Of a stretch of DNA of 64,000 bases, positions 27,837-36,071 are shown piece after piece. The notes below the pieces were generated by a model, which was given only the letters and a program-made list of their open reading frames with translations, made no database searches and was not told where the DNA came from. The first letter of the stretch is position 1, and every line of letters starts with the position of its first letter. The DNA is from G026625185 sp963727835 (GTDB lineage: Bacteria > Desulfobacterota > WTBG01 > JAGOGO01), in assembly GCA_963727835.1 (NCBI GenBank), contig CAVSIB010000007.1, positions 1 to 64,000 of the forward strand. Reading direction: 5' to 3'. Both the position numbers and the translations under genes were made by a program.

Positions 27837-28265
27837 ATGTTGAGCAAAAAATATAGAATTAATGAATCGAAGGCCATCAGTGAAACTATTGACGGAGAGG
27901 CCATCATAGTCAATTTAGATACTGGTTTTTATTATAGTGCCAATAAAACTGCGACTATTATATGGAATGAAATTCAGGAGAATAATTCCATTAAAAATAT
28001 ATCTCACTTTTTTTTAAATCATTATGAAGTGGATGAAGACACCTTGGAAAAATATATGACCGAAATAATTAGCTTATTTTTGAAAGATGATCTTATTTTG
28101 AAATCAGAGCCGGATAGTTCTCCCGATAGTATAGGGAATCCAACGAATAGTATAAAGGAAACATTCATAATACCTAAAATTGAAAGATATGATGACATGG
28201 CAGGAGCTTTAATGTCCGATCCGGTTCATGATGCCAATGAAGACGGTTGGCCAAATTTAAAATAA
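27837..28265 (+). CDS. PqqD-like peptide-binding protein with a conserved-looking C-terminal tail
   Basis: Residues 1-95 look like a PqqD/RRE winged-helix domain (KAISETIDGEAIIVNLDTGF, YYSANKTATIIWNEI, YEVDEDTLEKYMTEI), the module that binds RiPP leader peptides. After a Ser/Pro-rich linker, residues 118-142 end in DMAGALMSDPVHDANEDGWP plus NLK. From memory, similar DPIH...GWP tails occur in PqqD proteins beside asparagine-synthetase and HprK-like genes; I could not check this. The tail may be a substrate rather than part of the domain. First of the plus-strand cassette. The Shine-Dalgarno AAAGGAG at 27790 lies too far upstream (about 40 bases) for this ATG. Confidence 0.75.
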   Translation: MLSKKYRINESKAISETIDGEAIIVNLDTGFYYSANKTATIIWNEIQENNSIKNISHFFLNHYEVDEDTLEKYMTEIISLFLKDDLILKSEPDSSPDSIGNPTNSIKETFIIPKIERYDDMAGALMSDPVHDANEDGWPNLK

Positions 28266-28312
28266 TAAAAATTATTTTAAATTATTGCTCCGGCAAATAA
28301 ATATATAAAAGC

Positions 28313-28435
28313 ATGATCGCCATTCTCAATAACGACGGGCATTGCACAGAATTTTTTTACATGTTTAATTGCCGAAGTAATATATCATCATCTCCTATCT
28401 CGATCATTAAAAAAGAAATCTCATCTCCTACCTGA
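28313..28435 (+). CDS. Possible 40-residue peptide between PqqD-like and kinase genes
   Basis: An ATG at 28313 opens 40 codons: MIAILNNDGHCTEFFYMFNC, ending SSSPISIIKKEISSPT. It sits where a small precursor or a deleted gene would be expected. The first residues resemble the start of asparagine-synthetase-like proteins (short motif AI..N.DG), so it may be a scar of a lost AsnB-type cyclase; alternatively it is a precursor with Ser-rich C-terminus suited to a kinase. Only a weak ribosome-binding site is seen. It may be chance. Confidence 0.25.
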   Translation: MIAILNNDGHCTEFFYMFNCRSNISSSPISIIKKEISSPT

Positions 28436-28439
28436 AAAT

Positions 28440-29534
28440 ATGAACAATTTTCCATCGCACATTGTTACCAATCAGCACCTTCGTATTACGAAAAAATACT
28501 TTAATGATGTCGTGGTGCCGATTATGAATGATATTGCCAACTCAATTCCGCCCATTAAAAAGACCTATGCTATCGCCGGGAAAACTATTTGTCTGAATTT
28601 TTATAGCAAGATACTTTTTGAAAAAATGTCCCGGGCTTTTAGCCATATCGAAGAAGATGCAGTCAATTCTCCCGATTTGACGGTATGCATTTGGGATTCG
28701 GTATCTACCAACACCCATCTTGCTTCCCCATGGGTGAACCAGTCAGAATATACCTATCCACGAGAAGTAAATGCAAAAACGATAAATGTAGATTCTTTTT
28801 TGGGAATATACCTGCATGGTGAAGAAACATTAAATTTATATGATGAGAAGAATAATACGGCTTACTTTTGGACACACAATGCCGAATGTTTGCTGTATAG
28901 AATAAGTGGTTCACCACTAAGGTCAATATTGAATTGGTTTCTCTCCAAAGAAGGAGTGCATTTAATGCATGGGGCAGCGGTAAGCACAAAGGGGAAATCG
29001 ATATTGCTTTCCGCCAAGGGCGGATCAGGAAAATCAACCACCGCTTTATCATGTTTGTTTTCCGACATGGAATTTTTAGGAGATGATTATGTAACAATAA
29101 AGTCGGGTGATGTTATTACGACTCACAGTATTTTTAATTCGGTAAAAATATTTTCACTATCTCTGGATAAAACCTTTCCCGCGCTAAAAGAAAAAATATG
29201 GAATAAAAACGACGTTGCGTTGGAGAAGGAAAAAGCAATTGTTTTTTTGTCAGAATTATTTCCGCAACATATTATCAGGGAAGCACCGCTTCATGCCATC
29301 ATGATTCCGGTGATTAAAGATATTAAAAAAACGAAGATTGTGCCCGCTCGTAAATTAGATACGATGATTGCCATGATGCCCGCCACGCTTTTCCAATTTT
29401 CTTTCATCCCATCAAATAAAATGGCTGAATTAAGGTCAATTGTTGAGAGGACACCATGCTACTTTTTAGAGCTTGGCGGCGATATTCCCGGTGTGCCCGA
29501 CGTAATTAAATCTTTTTTGTCCCATGAAGAATAA
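28440..29534 (+). CDS. HprK-like serine kinase family protein
   Basis: The 364-residue protein has a divergent N-terminal domain and a C-terminal kinase core like HPr kinase/phosphorylase: MHGAAVSTKGKSILLSAKGG with Walker A GGSGKSTT (about residues 194-201) and LGDDYV. The C-terminal part lacks an obvious phosphorylase loop. Family members occur in lasso-peptide clusters, where they phosphorylate the C-terminus of the precursor, and in polysaccharide clusters. The gene overlaps the GT2 gene by 11 bases, so the two are translated together. The phosphate acceptor here is unknown; the PqqD tail or a small peptide are candidates. Confidence 0.82.
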   Translation: MNNFPSHIVTNQHLRITKKYFNDVVVPIMNDIANSIPPIKKTYAIAGKTICLNFYSKILFEKMSRAFSHIEEDAVNSPDLTVCIWDSVSTNTHLASPWVNQSEYTYPREVNAKTINVDSFLGIYLHGEETLNLYDEKNNTAYFWTHNAECLLYRISGSPLRSILNWFLSKEGVHLMHGAAVSTKGKSILLSAKGGSGKSTTALSCLFSDMEFLGDDYVTIKSGDVITTHSIFNSVKIFSLSLDKTFPALKEKIWNKNDVALEKEKAIVFLSELFPQHIIREAPLHAIMIPVIKDIKKTKIVPARKLDTMIAMMPATLFQFSFIPSNKMAELRSIVERTPCYFLELGGDIPGVPDVIKSFLSHEE

Positions 29535-30213
29535 TCGTGTAAGTGTTTTAATGCCGGTCTTTAATGCTGAAAAATATGTTGAGGAGGCAACGAAAAGCGT
29601 CTTATCTCAAACCTATAAAAACATAGAATTGATCTGTATCAACGATAACTCAACCGATAGTTCTTTGGCTCGATTAGAATCATTCGGAGATGAAATTATA
29701 GTTATTAATAATAAAGATAATTTTGGAACTTCAGAATCAAGAAATAAAGGTATTCGTCGTGCGAAGGGGGAATTCTTAGCTTTTATTGATAATGATGATA
29801 TCTGGGAAAAAAATAAATTGGAAGTTCAGATGAATCACTTTAATAATAATCCTAAGCTGGATATTTCATTTTCTTATATGAAATGTTTTTTAAGTCCGGA
29901 ATTAAGCGAAGAGGTAAAGAACCTTCGCTATTGTCCGCCACGTCCTCTGCCCGGATATATTCCTTCAACGATGGTAGTGAAAAGGGCTTCCTTTGACCGG
30001 GTTGGTTATTTTGATGCGCGATGGAAAAATGGAGAATCGGTTGACTGGTTGTTCAAGGCTAAAGAAGCTGGTTTAAATTTTGGGATCGTTGATGATGTTC
30101 TGGTTAAAAGAAGAATTCATGAAACCAATAAGGGGGCTTTAGCATCATCGACGAATAAAAGTGAATATTTAAAAATAATCAGAGAATCATTAGCCCGAAG
30201 AAGAAAACAATGA
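29524..30213 (+). CDS. Family 2 glycosyltransferase
   Basis: A 229-residue GT-A protein: VSVLMPVFNAEKYVEEATKS, ICINDNSTDSSL, and the metal-binding FIDNDDIWEKNK at residues 88-99. It lacks membrane segments and is short, containing only the catalytic domain. Overlap with the kinase gene (11 bases) indicates a joint function. The acceptor could be a phosphorylated peptide or a surface glycan. Confidence 0.9.
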   Translation: MKNNRVSVLMPVFNAEKYVEEATKSVLSQTYKNIELICINDNSTDSSLARLESFGDEIIVINNKDNFGTSESRNKGIRRAKGEFLAFIDNDDIWEKNKLEVQMNHFNNNPKLDISFSYMKCFLSPELSEEVKNLRYCPPRPLPGYIPSTMVVKRASFDRVGYFDARWKNGESVDWLFKAKEAGLNFGIVDDVLVKRRIHETNKGALASSTNKSEYLKIIRESLARRRKQ

Positions 30214-30243
30214 ATAGCAGGCCGGTTAACCTATTTAAAAATC

Positions 30244-31413
30244 ATGAGAGATTTTAAATATCCAAAAAGTTTTCCCAATAAAGAAGAAAATTTTTTCCTT
30301 CAGATGCTGCTTTCAAGCAAAAATGATTTTCCGAAATTATGGCAGCAATGGAAAGACCAGATTGTTTTTGATCGCCTGGATAAAGCCACCGCAAAATTAA
30401 TTCCTTTTTTGTATTTGCGATTAAAGGAATTGAACATCCCGGATGATGAGATCAAGAGGATAAAAGGAGTACACCAATTTACCTGGTATAAGAATCTGTT
30501 AGTTATCGATGCGGTGAGAAAGGTTATCTCTTTATTTAAGAAAGAAAACATTCCGGTCATTTTACTCAAAGGAGTGCCTTTATTAAAGAATGTCTATAAG
30601 AATACCGGAGCGCGGTCTATTGCCGATGTGGATATGCTTATCGATCAAAAACATGTCGAAAAAGCGACCGAGATAATGAAGGCCAATGACTGGGAATTTT
30701 TTGAGCAATCTCCTTTTGCTCTTAACCGGATTTCAGCGCCGCTGGCAAATAAATATATCAAAGAGATTGCTTTTATTAATAAGCAGGATGTCCGGATAGA
30801 TATACACTGGCGCTTGTTCATGTATTTATTCAAGGACAACAAAGAACATCCGATGTGCTATGAGGAGGTATTCAACCATTCCCTTGATTTCAAGCTGCAC
30901 GGGGTCAGATGTAAAATCCCCTGCCATGAAGACATGATTATTCATATTATTGTTCATGGGGCGGAGCAGATTTTTCAAAGAACCTTGCGATGGGCGCTCG
31001 ATGTGGCAAGTCTTATCAGAACGACGCCCATTGACTGGGAATTCTTGATCAAACGCATCAAGAAATTTGATGTGGCAATAGAGCTTAAGGTCGCTTTTTC
31101 TTATTTGTTAAAAAACTTCTCCCTTCCGATTCCCGAATCGTTCATCAAAGCGCTTTCACAATTACCGATGGAAAAGAGTAAGAAGAAAGACTATTATCGA
31201 ATGGCGAATAATACCGAGTTTTTACTCTGTGGGAAACTATGGTATTTATGGCGCGGTTATTGGCTCTATGAAAGAAAGGGTAATTTTTTTACCAGCTGGT
31301 ATTATTTTATCGATTATACCTGCAAAAGCCTGGGAATTAACAGTAAACGGAGGCTTCCCGCTTTCATCATCGAGAAATATAAACCGAGAATAAGCGTTTT
31401 TTTTCATAAATAA
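30244..31413 (+). CDS. NTP_transf_5-type nucleotidyltransferase family protein
   Basis: The 389-residue protein contains VILLKGVPLLKNVYKNTGAR and SIADVDMLIDQKHVEKATEI (about residues 122-141), the G...R..DxD pattern of pol-beta-like nucleotidyltransferases, and IDIHWRLF. Homologues are common beside HprK-like kinases; in pseudomycoidin-type lasso clusters such a protein decorates the kinase-added phosphate. It follows the GT2 gene by 30 bases and is 5 bases before the next gene. Substrate here unknown. Confidence 0.8.
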   Translation: MRDFKYPKSFPNKEENFFLQMLLSSKNDFPKLWQQWKDQIVFDRLDKATAKLIPFLYLRLKELNIPDDEIKRIKGVHQFTWYKNLLVIDAVRKVISLFKKENIPVILLKGVPLLKNVYKNTGARSIADVDMLIDQKHVEKATEIMKANDWEFFEQSPFALNRISAPLANKYIKEIAFINKQDVRIDIHWRLFMYLFKDNKEHPMCYEEVFNHSLDFKLHGVRCKIPCHEDMIIHIIVHGAEQIFQRTLRWALDVASLIRTTPIDWEFLIKRIKKFDVAIELKVAFSYLLKNFSLPIPESFIKALSQLPMEKSKKKDYYRMANNTEFLLCGKLWYLWRGYWLYERKGNFFTSWYYFIDYTCKSLGINSKRRLPAFIIEKYKPRISVFFHK

Positions 31414-31418
31414 TAAAT

Positions 31419-32261
31419 ATGAAAATAAATATCATCTCAACCGACAATCAATACCTTGCCTCGGATTATACCATCACCAATTTAGTTGATGGTAATGATA
31501 TCTTTTTTAATACCCCGCAGGATATAAATATTATCAACAAAAGCAAGACCGGGGACTATGTAGGATATAAAAAGAAAGATGATCGTATATATGGTTTAAG
31601 AATTGTTGATGATGTGGCTTACTGGTTCAATCGTTTTTATAAAAACGAAGCGATTTCATTTTTTGTGGTTTCTTCCTATGAATCTTATCTTTTATTAACC
31701 AACGAACTTGAATGCGAAAAACCGGTATTATATTTGGAAGATGTGATAATGACGCCTCCCATATCCGATGATATTATCAAAAGTAACCGGATTTATACCT
31801 TTTTCAATCCGATTAATCTGGACGCCAGATTATTGGAGATGGAAAACATTGATATTTACACCGCCGATTCCTATTTTATGGATGATGAAGTGATTAACTG
31901 CAATTTCCGCGGCAGAGCCAAAGGTAAATTTTTTGAGTGGACTCCCGGTTGTGTCAGCGAATACGCTTGCTACCATACCGCTTATATTTATTATGACCGG
32001 AAGCACCCGGAGGCGTTAAATAAATTGAAATCAATCAACAGACTGTCTCAATGTTTTTATTTTAACCAGGAAGTGATAACCAATTATCCCGGCAGGTTCC
32101 ATCCCGCCATGGAGAAAGAATTAAAGAGAGAAAAAAGCGACGATGAATTTTATCGAATATCCGGAAATACCAGAAGGATATTTGACCGGTTTTTATCACC
32201 GGAGGTTATTAAAAATAATTTGATTAATTTTTGTAATAAATTAATGACAGTTAAGGAATGA
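31419..32261 (+). CDS. Hypothetical protein, last gene of the island cassette
   Basis: I do not recognise this 280-residue protein. It has no signal peptide or membrane helix, is rich in Asp, Asn and Tyr, and reads as a soluble alpha/beta protein (FFVVSSYESYLLLTNELECE, PVLYLEDVIMTPP). A later segment has several aromatic and Cys residues (WTPGCVSEYACYHTAYIYYD). It starts five bases after the nucleotidyltransferase stop, so it belongs to the same operon. It may be the specific enzyme or acceptor of the system. Confidence 0.7.
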   Translation: MKINIISTDNQYLASDYTITNLVDGNDIFFNTPQDINIINKSKTGDYVGYKKKDDRIYGLRIVDDVAYWFNRFYKNEAISFFVVSSYESYLLLTNELECEKPVLYLEDVIMTPPISDDIIKSNRIYTFFNPINLDARLLEMENIDIYTADSYFMDDEVINCNFRGRAKGKFFEWTPGCVSEYACYHTAYIYYDRKHPEALNKLKSINRLSQCFYFNQEVITNYPGRFHPAMEKELKREKSDDEFYRISGNTRRIFDRFLSPEVIKNNLINFCNKLMTVKE

Positions 32262-32709
32262 GCCTATCAAAATTTTGACATAATTTTGAAAAAAAATAGG
32301 CCATTATTGAAAGGTAGTAAAGGCTTTCTGGGGAAGAATTTAAAGCATCAGCCCCTGCAACATTAGTCGTTACCCTTAGTTCTTTCTTTAATAGTTCCTT
32401 TAATTCATCAATTCGGGATACAATCAGGTCAAATGCACGGAGGCCATTTTTAAAAAACTGATTCCCCCACTCTATTTGTTGAAATGGTTCTTTTTTTATT
32501 TCTAAAGGGGATTCCCTTAACTTTTCCCTCTCATCTGGTTGCAGTCCTTTTGAGCGTGGAAAGAACTTCGGTAGCCATCTCAAATGTTGTTTCTCCATTC
32601 CATTTTTTATTTTTTCGATTTCTTCATCAGCTTCTGGCAAACGAACCTCAAATTTAACTTTCTCTGAACCACCAGGTTTTTTTATTAAACGTCTTCCTCG
32701 GCGATACAT
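32251..32709 (-). pseudogene. 5'-truncated hypothetical reading frame at the island's right side
   Basis: An ATG at 32709 gives 152 charged residues (KIKNGMEKQHLRWLPKFF, ELKELLKKELRVTTN). The frame continues upstream of this ATG with plausible coding sequence (DDLRWIIEKEAKNFEELAVW) to a stop near 32830, but without any start codon. So the natural front has probably been lost. The 3' end overlaps the preceding convergent gene by 11 bases. Function unknown. Confidence 0.5.
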
Positions 32710-33032
32710 AAGCCAAAGGTAATAAAGCCATACGGCAAGCTCTTCAAAATTCTTGGCCTCTTTTTCTATAATCCACCGAAGGTCATCTGAAAATTTTTCA
32801 ATTTCTGCCTCCTCAATAAATCCTGGGGATTAAGACCGGGGAAAGTGGTAAAGAAAAACCGCCTTGTTGGAGATATCTCTCTACCCAAAGAAAAAGTTGA
32901 TTTTATCTTGATTTAGACTCACCTTGCAAATTGCGGAAACTGGTTGCGGATAGGTTACATTTTGTGGTAATATTTTGACAATCTTTGTAAGGTAAGTTAC
33001 TGAATTTATTAAATTTAAATTCTAAAATTTCT

Positions 33033-33075
33033 TCTGCAAAACCTTTATTCCCCGGTTCGAATCCGGGTGCCGCCT
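33033..33075 (+). repeat. Right attachment repeat (copy of tRNA-Cys 3' half)
   Basis: The sequence is identical over 43 bases to 26259-26301 and includes the T-arm and acceptor 3' strand without a 5' half, so it is not a functional tRNA. It is followed by the original terminator of the locus. Confidence 0.93.
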
Positions 33076-33083
33076 TTCGTACC

Positions 33084-33118
33084 AAAAAAAGCAGCCTATT
33101 AATTGGGCTGCTTTTTTT
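33084..33118 (+). terminator. Original tRNA-Cys terminator, now displaced
   Basis: AGCAGCC (33090-33096) pairs with GGCTGCT (33106-33112), flanked by A7 on the left and T7 on the right, so it can stop transcription from both sides. Before the island entered it would have ended the pgsA-tRNA transcript. Confidence 0.85.
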
Positions 33119-33188
33119 CACTCCAATCTGTTTATCCCAATCATTAAAGTGAAAAATTTTACACCGTAAGAAAACAGTGCGAATTTGC

Positions 33189-33217
33189 TTGTCACAAAAG
33201 AAGAAATTTTTTATAGT
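33189..33217 (+). promoter_or_regulatory. Candidate promoter of htrA
   Basis: TTGTCA (33189-33194) and TATAGT (33212-33217) with an exact 17-base spacer lie 60 bases upstream of the htrA ATG in AT-rich DNA. Confidence 0.6.
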
Positions 33218-33276
33218 AGAAAAGAAATGATTATAAAAATTTTATAAAATCAATAAATATATAATGAACTAAAGCC

Positions 33277-34752
33277 ATGCGACCTAATTCGGGAAAAGTT
33301 TCTGTCAAATTTTTTGTTGGCATTTTAACCTTCGGCATCATTTTAGGAGTTATCGGAGGTTATTACTTTGGCAACCTTGATTTCTTAAGAAATTTATTGC
33401 CTTCGAAATCAACCTCGTCTGTTATCATTAAAGGTTTTCCTCCTTCTTTTGCTGATTTGGTGGACAAGGTAAGTCCGGCAGTAGTCAATATTAGTACCAC
33501 AAAAATGGCTAAATCGCCCGATTTCTCTGGCAACCCTAAATCTCCTTCCGAAGATTTTTTTGGAAGGGATTTCTGGGAAAATTTTTTTGGGCGAAAGCTT
33601 CCTCAAGAAAAACAGAAAAGTTTGGGTTCTGGATTCATTATTTCCAAGGAAGGGTATATTATAACCAATGCCCATATGGTGGAGGAAGCAGAGCAAATAA
33701 ATATTCGTTTAGCGAATGAAAAAACCTATGAGGCTGAAGTTGTCGGTCGTGATGAAAAGACTGACTTAGCCCTGATCAAGGCAAAAAGGTGGGTTGACTT
33801 TCCTGAGCCGGTAAAATTGGGGGATTCTAACAAGCTGAGGGTAGGGGATTGGGTAATGGCTATTGGGAATCCCTTTGGATTGGATCATACGGTAACCGCC
33901 GGCATTGTGAGCGCAAAAGGAAGGACCATCGGCGTTGGTCCATACGATGATTTTATTCAAACTGATGCTTCTATAAACCCTGGCAACAGCGGAGGCCCTT
34001 TATTCAATATCCAAGGAGAGGTGGTTGGAATTAATACCCTTATCTACACCACAACAGGCACCAATATCGGGATTGGGTTTGCCGTTCCCATCAATATGGC
34101 TAAAGAAATCATGGAACAACTTAAAAAACAAGGCAGAGTTACCCGTGGATGGATGGGAGTTTCTATCCAAGACCTCACTCCCGAATTGGCGGAAACATTT
34201 GGGGTTAAAGACCTGGAAGGAGCCTTGATCACTGATGTTATCCCTGGCAGCCCAGCGGATAAAGCTGGTCTTAAAAAAGAAGATATCGTGGTTGAGTGTA
34301 ACGGTAAAAAAATTAATAGGATACAAGACTTTTCCCGGCTGGTAGGAAAAACCCCCATAGGAGAGTCGGTTAAACTCATTGTCGTTCGAGATCGGGAAAG
34401 AAAATCCTTTGTTGTTACCGTAAAAGAAAACGAGGAAGCAAAAAAACTTGCACCTAAGAAAATGAGCCCTGATATTGGGATTCAGGTTGAAGAACTCACC
34501 CCTGAAGTAGCCCAAAACTTTGGTTACCCGGAAAGTGAACAAGGAGTAGTTGTTTCCCAGGTTGAGCCAAGAAGCGCGGCTGATGAAGCTGGTTTAAAAT
34601 CAGGGGATGTTATTAAAGAAGTTAACCGAAAACCAGTTAACTCACTCAAAGATTATCGAGACACTCTAAAAGATTCTTCCCTAAAAGAGGGAATCCTCTT
34701 TTTCGTAAACCGCAAAGAAGGCTCTTTTTTCGTCGTAGTCAAAGAACAGTAA
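33277..34752 (+). CDS. Do-family periplasmic serine protease (DegP/HtrA type)
   Basis: The 491-residue protein has an N-terminal membrane anchor or uncleaved signal (VKFFVGILTFGIILGVIGGY), a trypsin-like domain with His in IITNAHMVEEAE, Asp in DEKTDLALIK and Ser in INPGNSGGPLF, then two PDZ domains (GWMGVSIQDLTPELAETFGV; IGIQVEELTPEVAQNFGYP). It is a quality-control protease/chaperone of the envelope. NAHMV instead of the usual NNHVV keeps the catalytic His. It is the first gene after the island and has its own promoter. Confidence 0.95.
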   Translation: MRPNSGKVSVKFFVGILTFGIILGVIGGYYFGNLDFLRNLLPSKSTSSVIIKGFPPSFADLVDKVSPAVVNISTTKMAKSPDFSGNPKSPSEDFFGRDFWENFFGRKLPQEKQKSLGSGFIISKEGYIITNAHMVEEAEQINIRLANEKTYEAEVVGRDEKTDLALIKAKRWVDFPEPVKLGDSNKLRVGDWVMAIGNPFGLDHTVTAGIVSAKGRTIGVGPYDDFIQTDASINPGNSGGPLFNIQGEVVGINTLIYTTTGTNIGIGFAVPINMAKEIMEQLKKQGRVTRGWMGVSIQDLTPELAETFGVKDLEGALITDVIPGSPADKAGLKKEDIVVECNGKKINRIQDFSRLVGKTPIGESVKLIVVRDRERKSFVVTVKENEEAKKLAPKKMSPDIGIQVEELTPEVAQNFGYPESEQGVVVSQVEPRSAADEAGLKSGDVIKEVNRKPVNSLKDYRDTLKDSSLKEGILFFVNRKEGSFFVVVKEQ

Positions 34753-34907
34753 GTTATTGATAAATGTTTTTTTACTCACAAAAAAGGTGACTTTTCTCGT
34801 TTAATAGAATAAAATAAATTTTTTCCAATTGAACCTCGATTTGATTATCTTATTCTATTTTTTCTTCTATGCGGTCTTCTCCGATAACCTGAAAGGAGGA
34901 ATGTGCC

Positions 34908-36071
34908 ATGGGAGAACCAATTAAAATTGCATTAGTGGGCGTGGGAAATTGTGTAGCCGCCTTACTTCAGGGACTTGAATATTACCGGCATAATCCTGAA
35001 GATACGCTCGGCCTTATGCACAAGGCGCTGGGTGGCTATCTGCCGAGCGATATCCGAGTCGTTGCTGCTTTTGATATTGACGCGCGAAAAGTGGAAAAAG
35101 CTCTGGAAGTGGCTATCAATGCAAAGCCCAATTGCATCATGCCTATTTGGAAAGAACTCCCCCATTATGGAGTGACCGTGAAAATGGGTCCGGTCATGGA
35201 TGGCGTTGCCGGCCATATGCTGGACTATCCTGACGATCGTGCTTTCCGGATCGCTAAGGCCTCCCCCGTTGATGTCGAACAAATCCTTCGAGAGAAAGAA
35301 CCCGATATTCTCCTCAACTATTTACCCGTGGGATCAGAGGAAGCTGCGCGGTATTATGCCCGGTGTTGCCTAAATACCGGGGTGAGTTTTATCAATTGCA
35401 TGCCGGTTTTTATTGTTTCCGATTCGGATTGGGCTAAGAAGTTTTTGAAACGCGGAATTCCCGTAATCGGTGATGATGTTAAATCTCAGCTTGGCGCAAC
35501 CATTCTCCACAGAACTTTAGCCCGCCTTTTTGAAGAAAGGGGAACCCGAATAGAGCGGACCTATCAGCTCAACACCGGCGGCAATACCGACTTTCTCAAT
35601 ATGCTGGAACGAAGCCGGCTCATAACCAAAAAACAATCAAAAACCAGATCCGTTCAATCCCAGCTCGAAGTACCGCTCGCTGATGAAAATATCCATATCG
35701 GTCCTTCGGACTATGTTCCCTGGCAGAATGACAATAAGGTTTGTTTTATCCGGATGGAAGCACGCGGGTTTGCCGGTATACCCTTTGAATTAGAATGCCG
35801 TCTCTCGGTCCAAGACTCACCGAACAGTGCTGGAGTGACGATTGATGCGATCCGTTACTGTAAAGTAGCCCGTGATCGGCACGATGCAGGGGCATTGCTT
35901 CCTATCTCTGCCTATTGCATGAAACACCCACCAGTGCAGATGTATGATCATGAGGCGAGGAAATTGATCGAAGAGTACATTCATCAACCCTCTTCTGAAT
36001 CGGCAGAGGAGGAGAACAAAGCCATAAGCATTAAAAAGGGTAAAACCCTTCCCTTTAAAAGCTCGATTTAG
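34908..36071 (+). CDS. ino1: myo-Inositol-1-phosphate synthase family protein
   Basis: The 387-residue protein begins with an NAD-binding motif (IKIALVGVGNCVAALLQGL) and shows the family signatures FINCMPVFIVSD, GDDVKSQLGATILHRTLARL and LNTGGNTDFLNM, with VKSQLGAT in the active site. It converts glucose-6-phosphate to inositol-1-phosphate. Size fits the short prokaryotic (actinobacterial/archaeal-like) form. A good Shine-Dalgarno AAAGGAGG precedes ATG 34908. It may serve inositol compatible solutes or phospholipids; no partner gene is seen. Ends overlap the convergent regulator gene by 17 bases. Confidence 0.93.
   Translation: MGEPIKIALVGVGNCVAALLQGLEYYRHNPEDTLGLMHKALGGYLPSDIRVVAAFDIDARKVEKALEVAINAKPNCIMPIWKELPHYGVTVKMGPVMDGVAGHMLDYPDDRAFRIAKASPVDVEQILREKEPDILLNYLPVGSEEAARYYARCCLNTGVSFINCMPVFIVSDSDWAKKFLKRGIPVIGDDVKSQLGATILHRTLARLFEERGTRIERTYQLNTGGNTDFLNMLERSRLITKKQSKTRSVQSQLEVPLADENIHIGPSDYVPWQNDNKVCFIRMEARGFAGIPFELECRLSVQDSPNSAGVTIDAIRYCKVARDRHDAGALLPISAYCMKHPPVQMYDHEARKLIEEYIHQPSSESAEEENKAISIKKGKTLPFKSSI

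Larger units (their letters stand above)
26259..33075. mobile_element. Genomic island of about 6.8 kb integrated in tRNA-Cys
   Basis: A 43-bp perfect direct repeat of the tRNA-Cys 3' end bounds the element. Just inside the left end lies the C-terminal remnant of a tyrosine recombinase pointing to the tRNA. The cargo is more AT-rich than the flanks and consists of two glycosyltransferases, a PqqD-like protein, an HprK-like kinase, a nucleotidyltransferase, an unknown protein and a truncated reading frame. The integrase is broken, so excision would need help from elsewhere. Confidence 0.88.

Noticed and set aside
27837..32261. Complete lasso-peptide biosynthetic cluster
   Set aside because: No AsnB-type cyclase, no transglutaminase-like B2 protease and no transporter are present; only accessory-type genes remain.
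33033..33075. Second tRNA-Cys gene
   Set aside because: Only the 3' half is present; acceptor 5' strand and D-arm are missing, so it is an attachment-site copy.
32903..33121. Possible small minus-strand gene over the right attachment repeat
   Set aside because: Its codons come from the antisense of the tRNA half and the terminator; no ribosome-binding site or domain.
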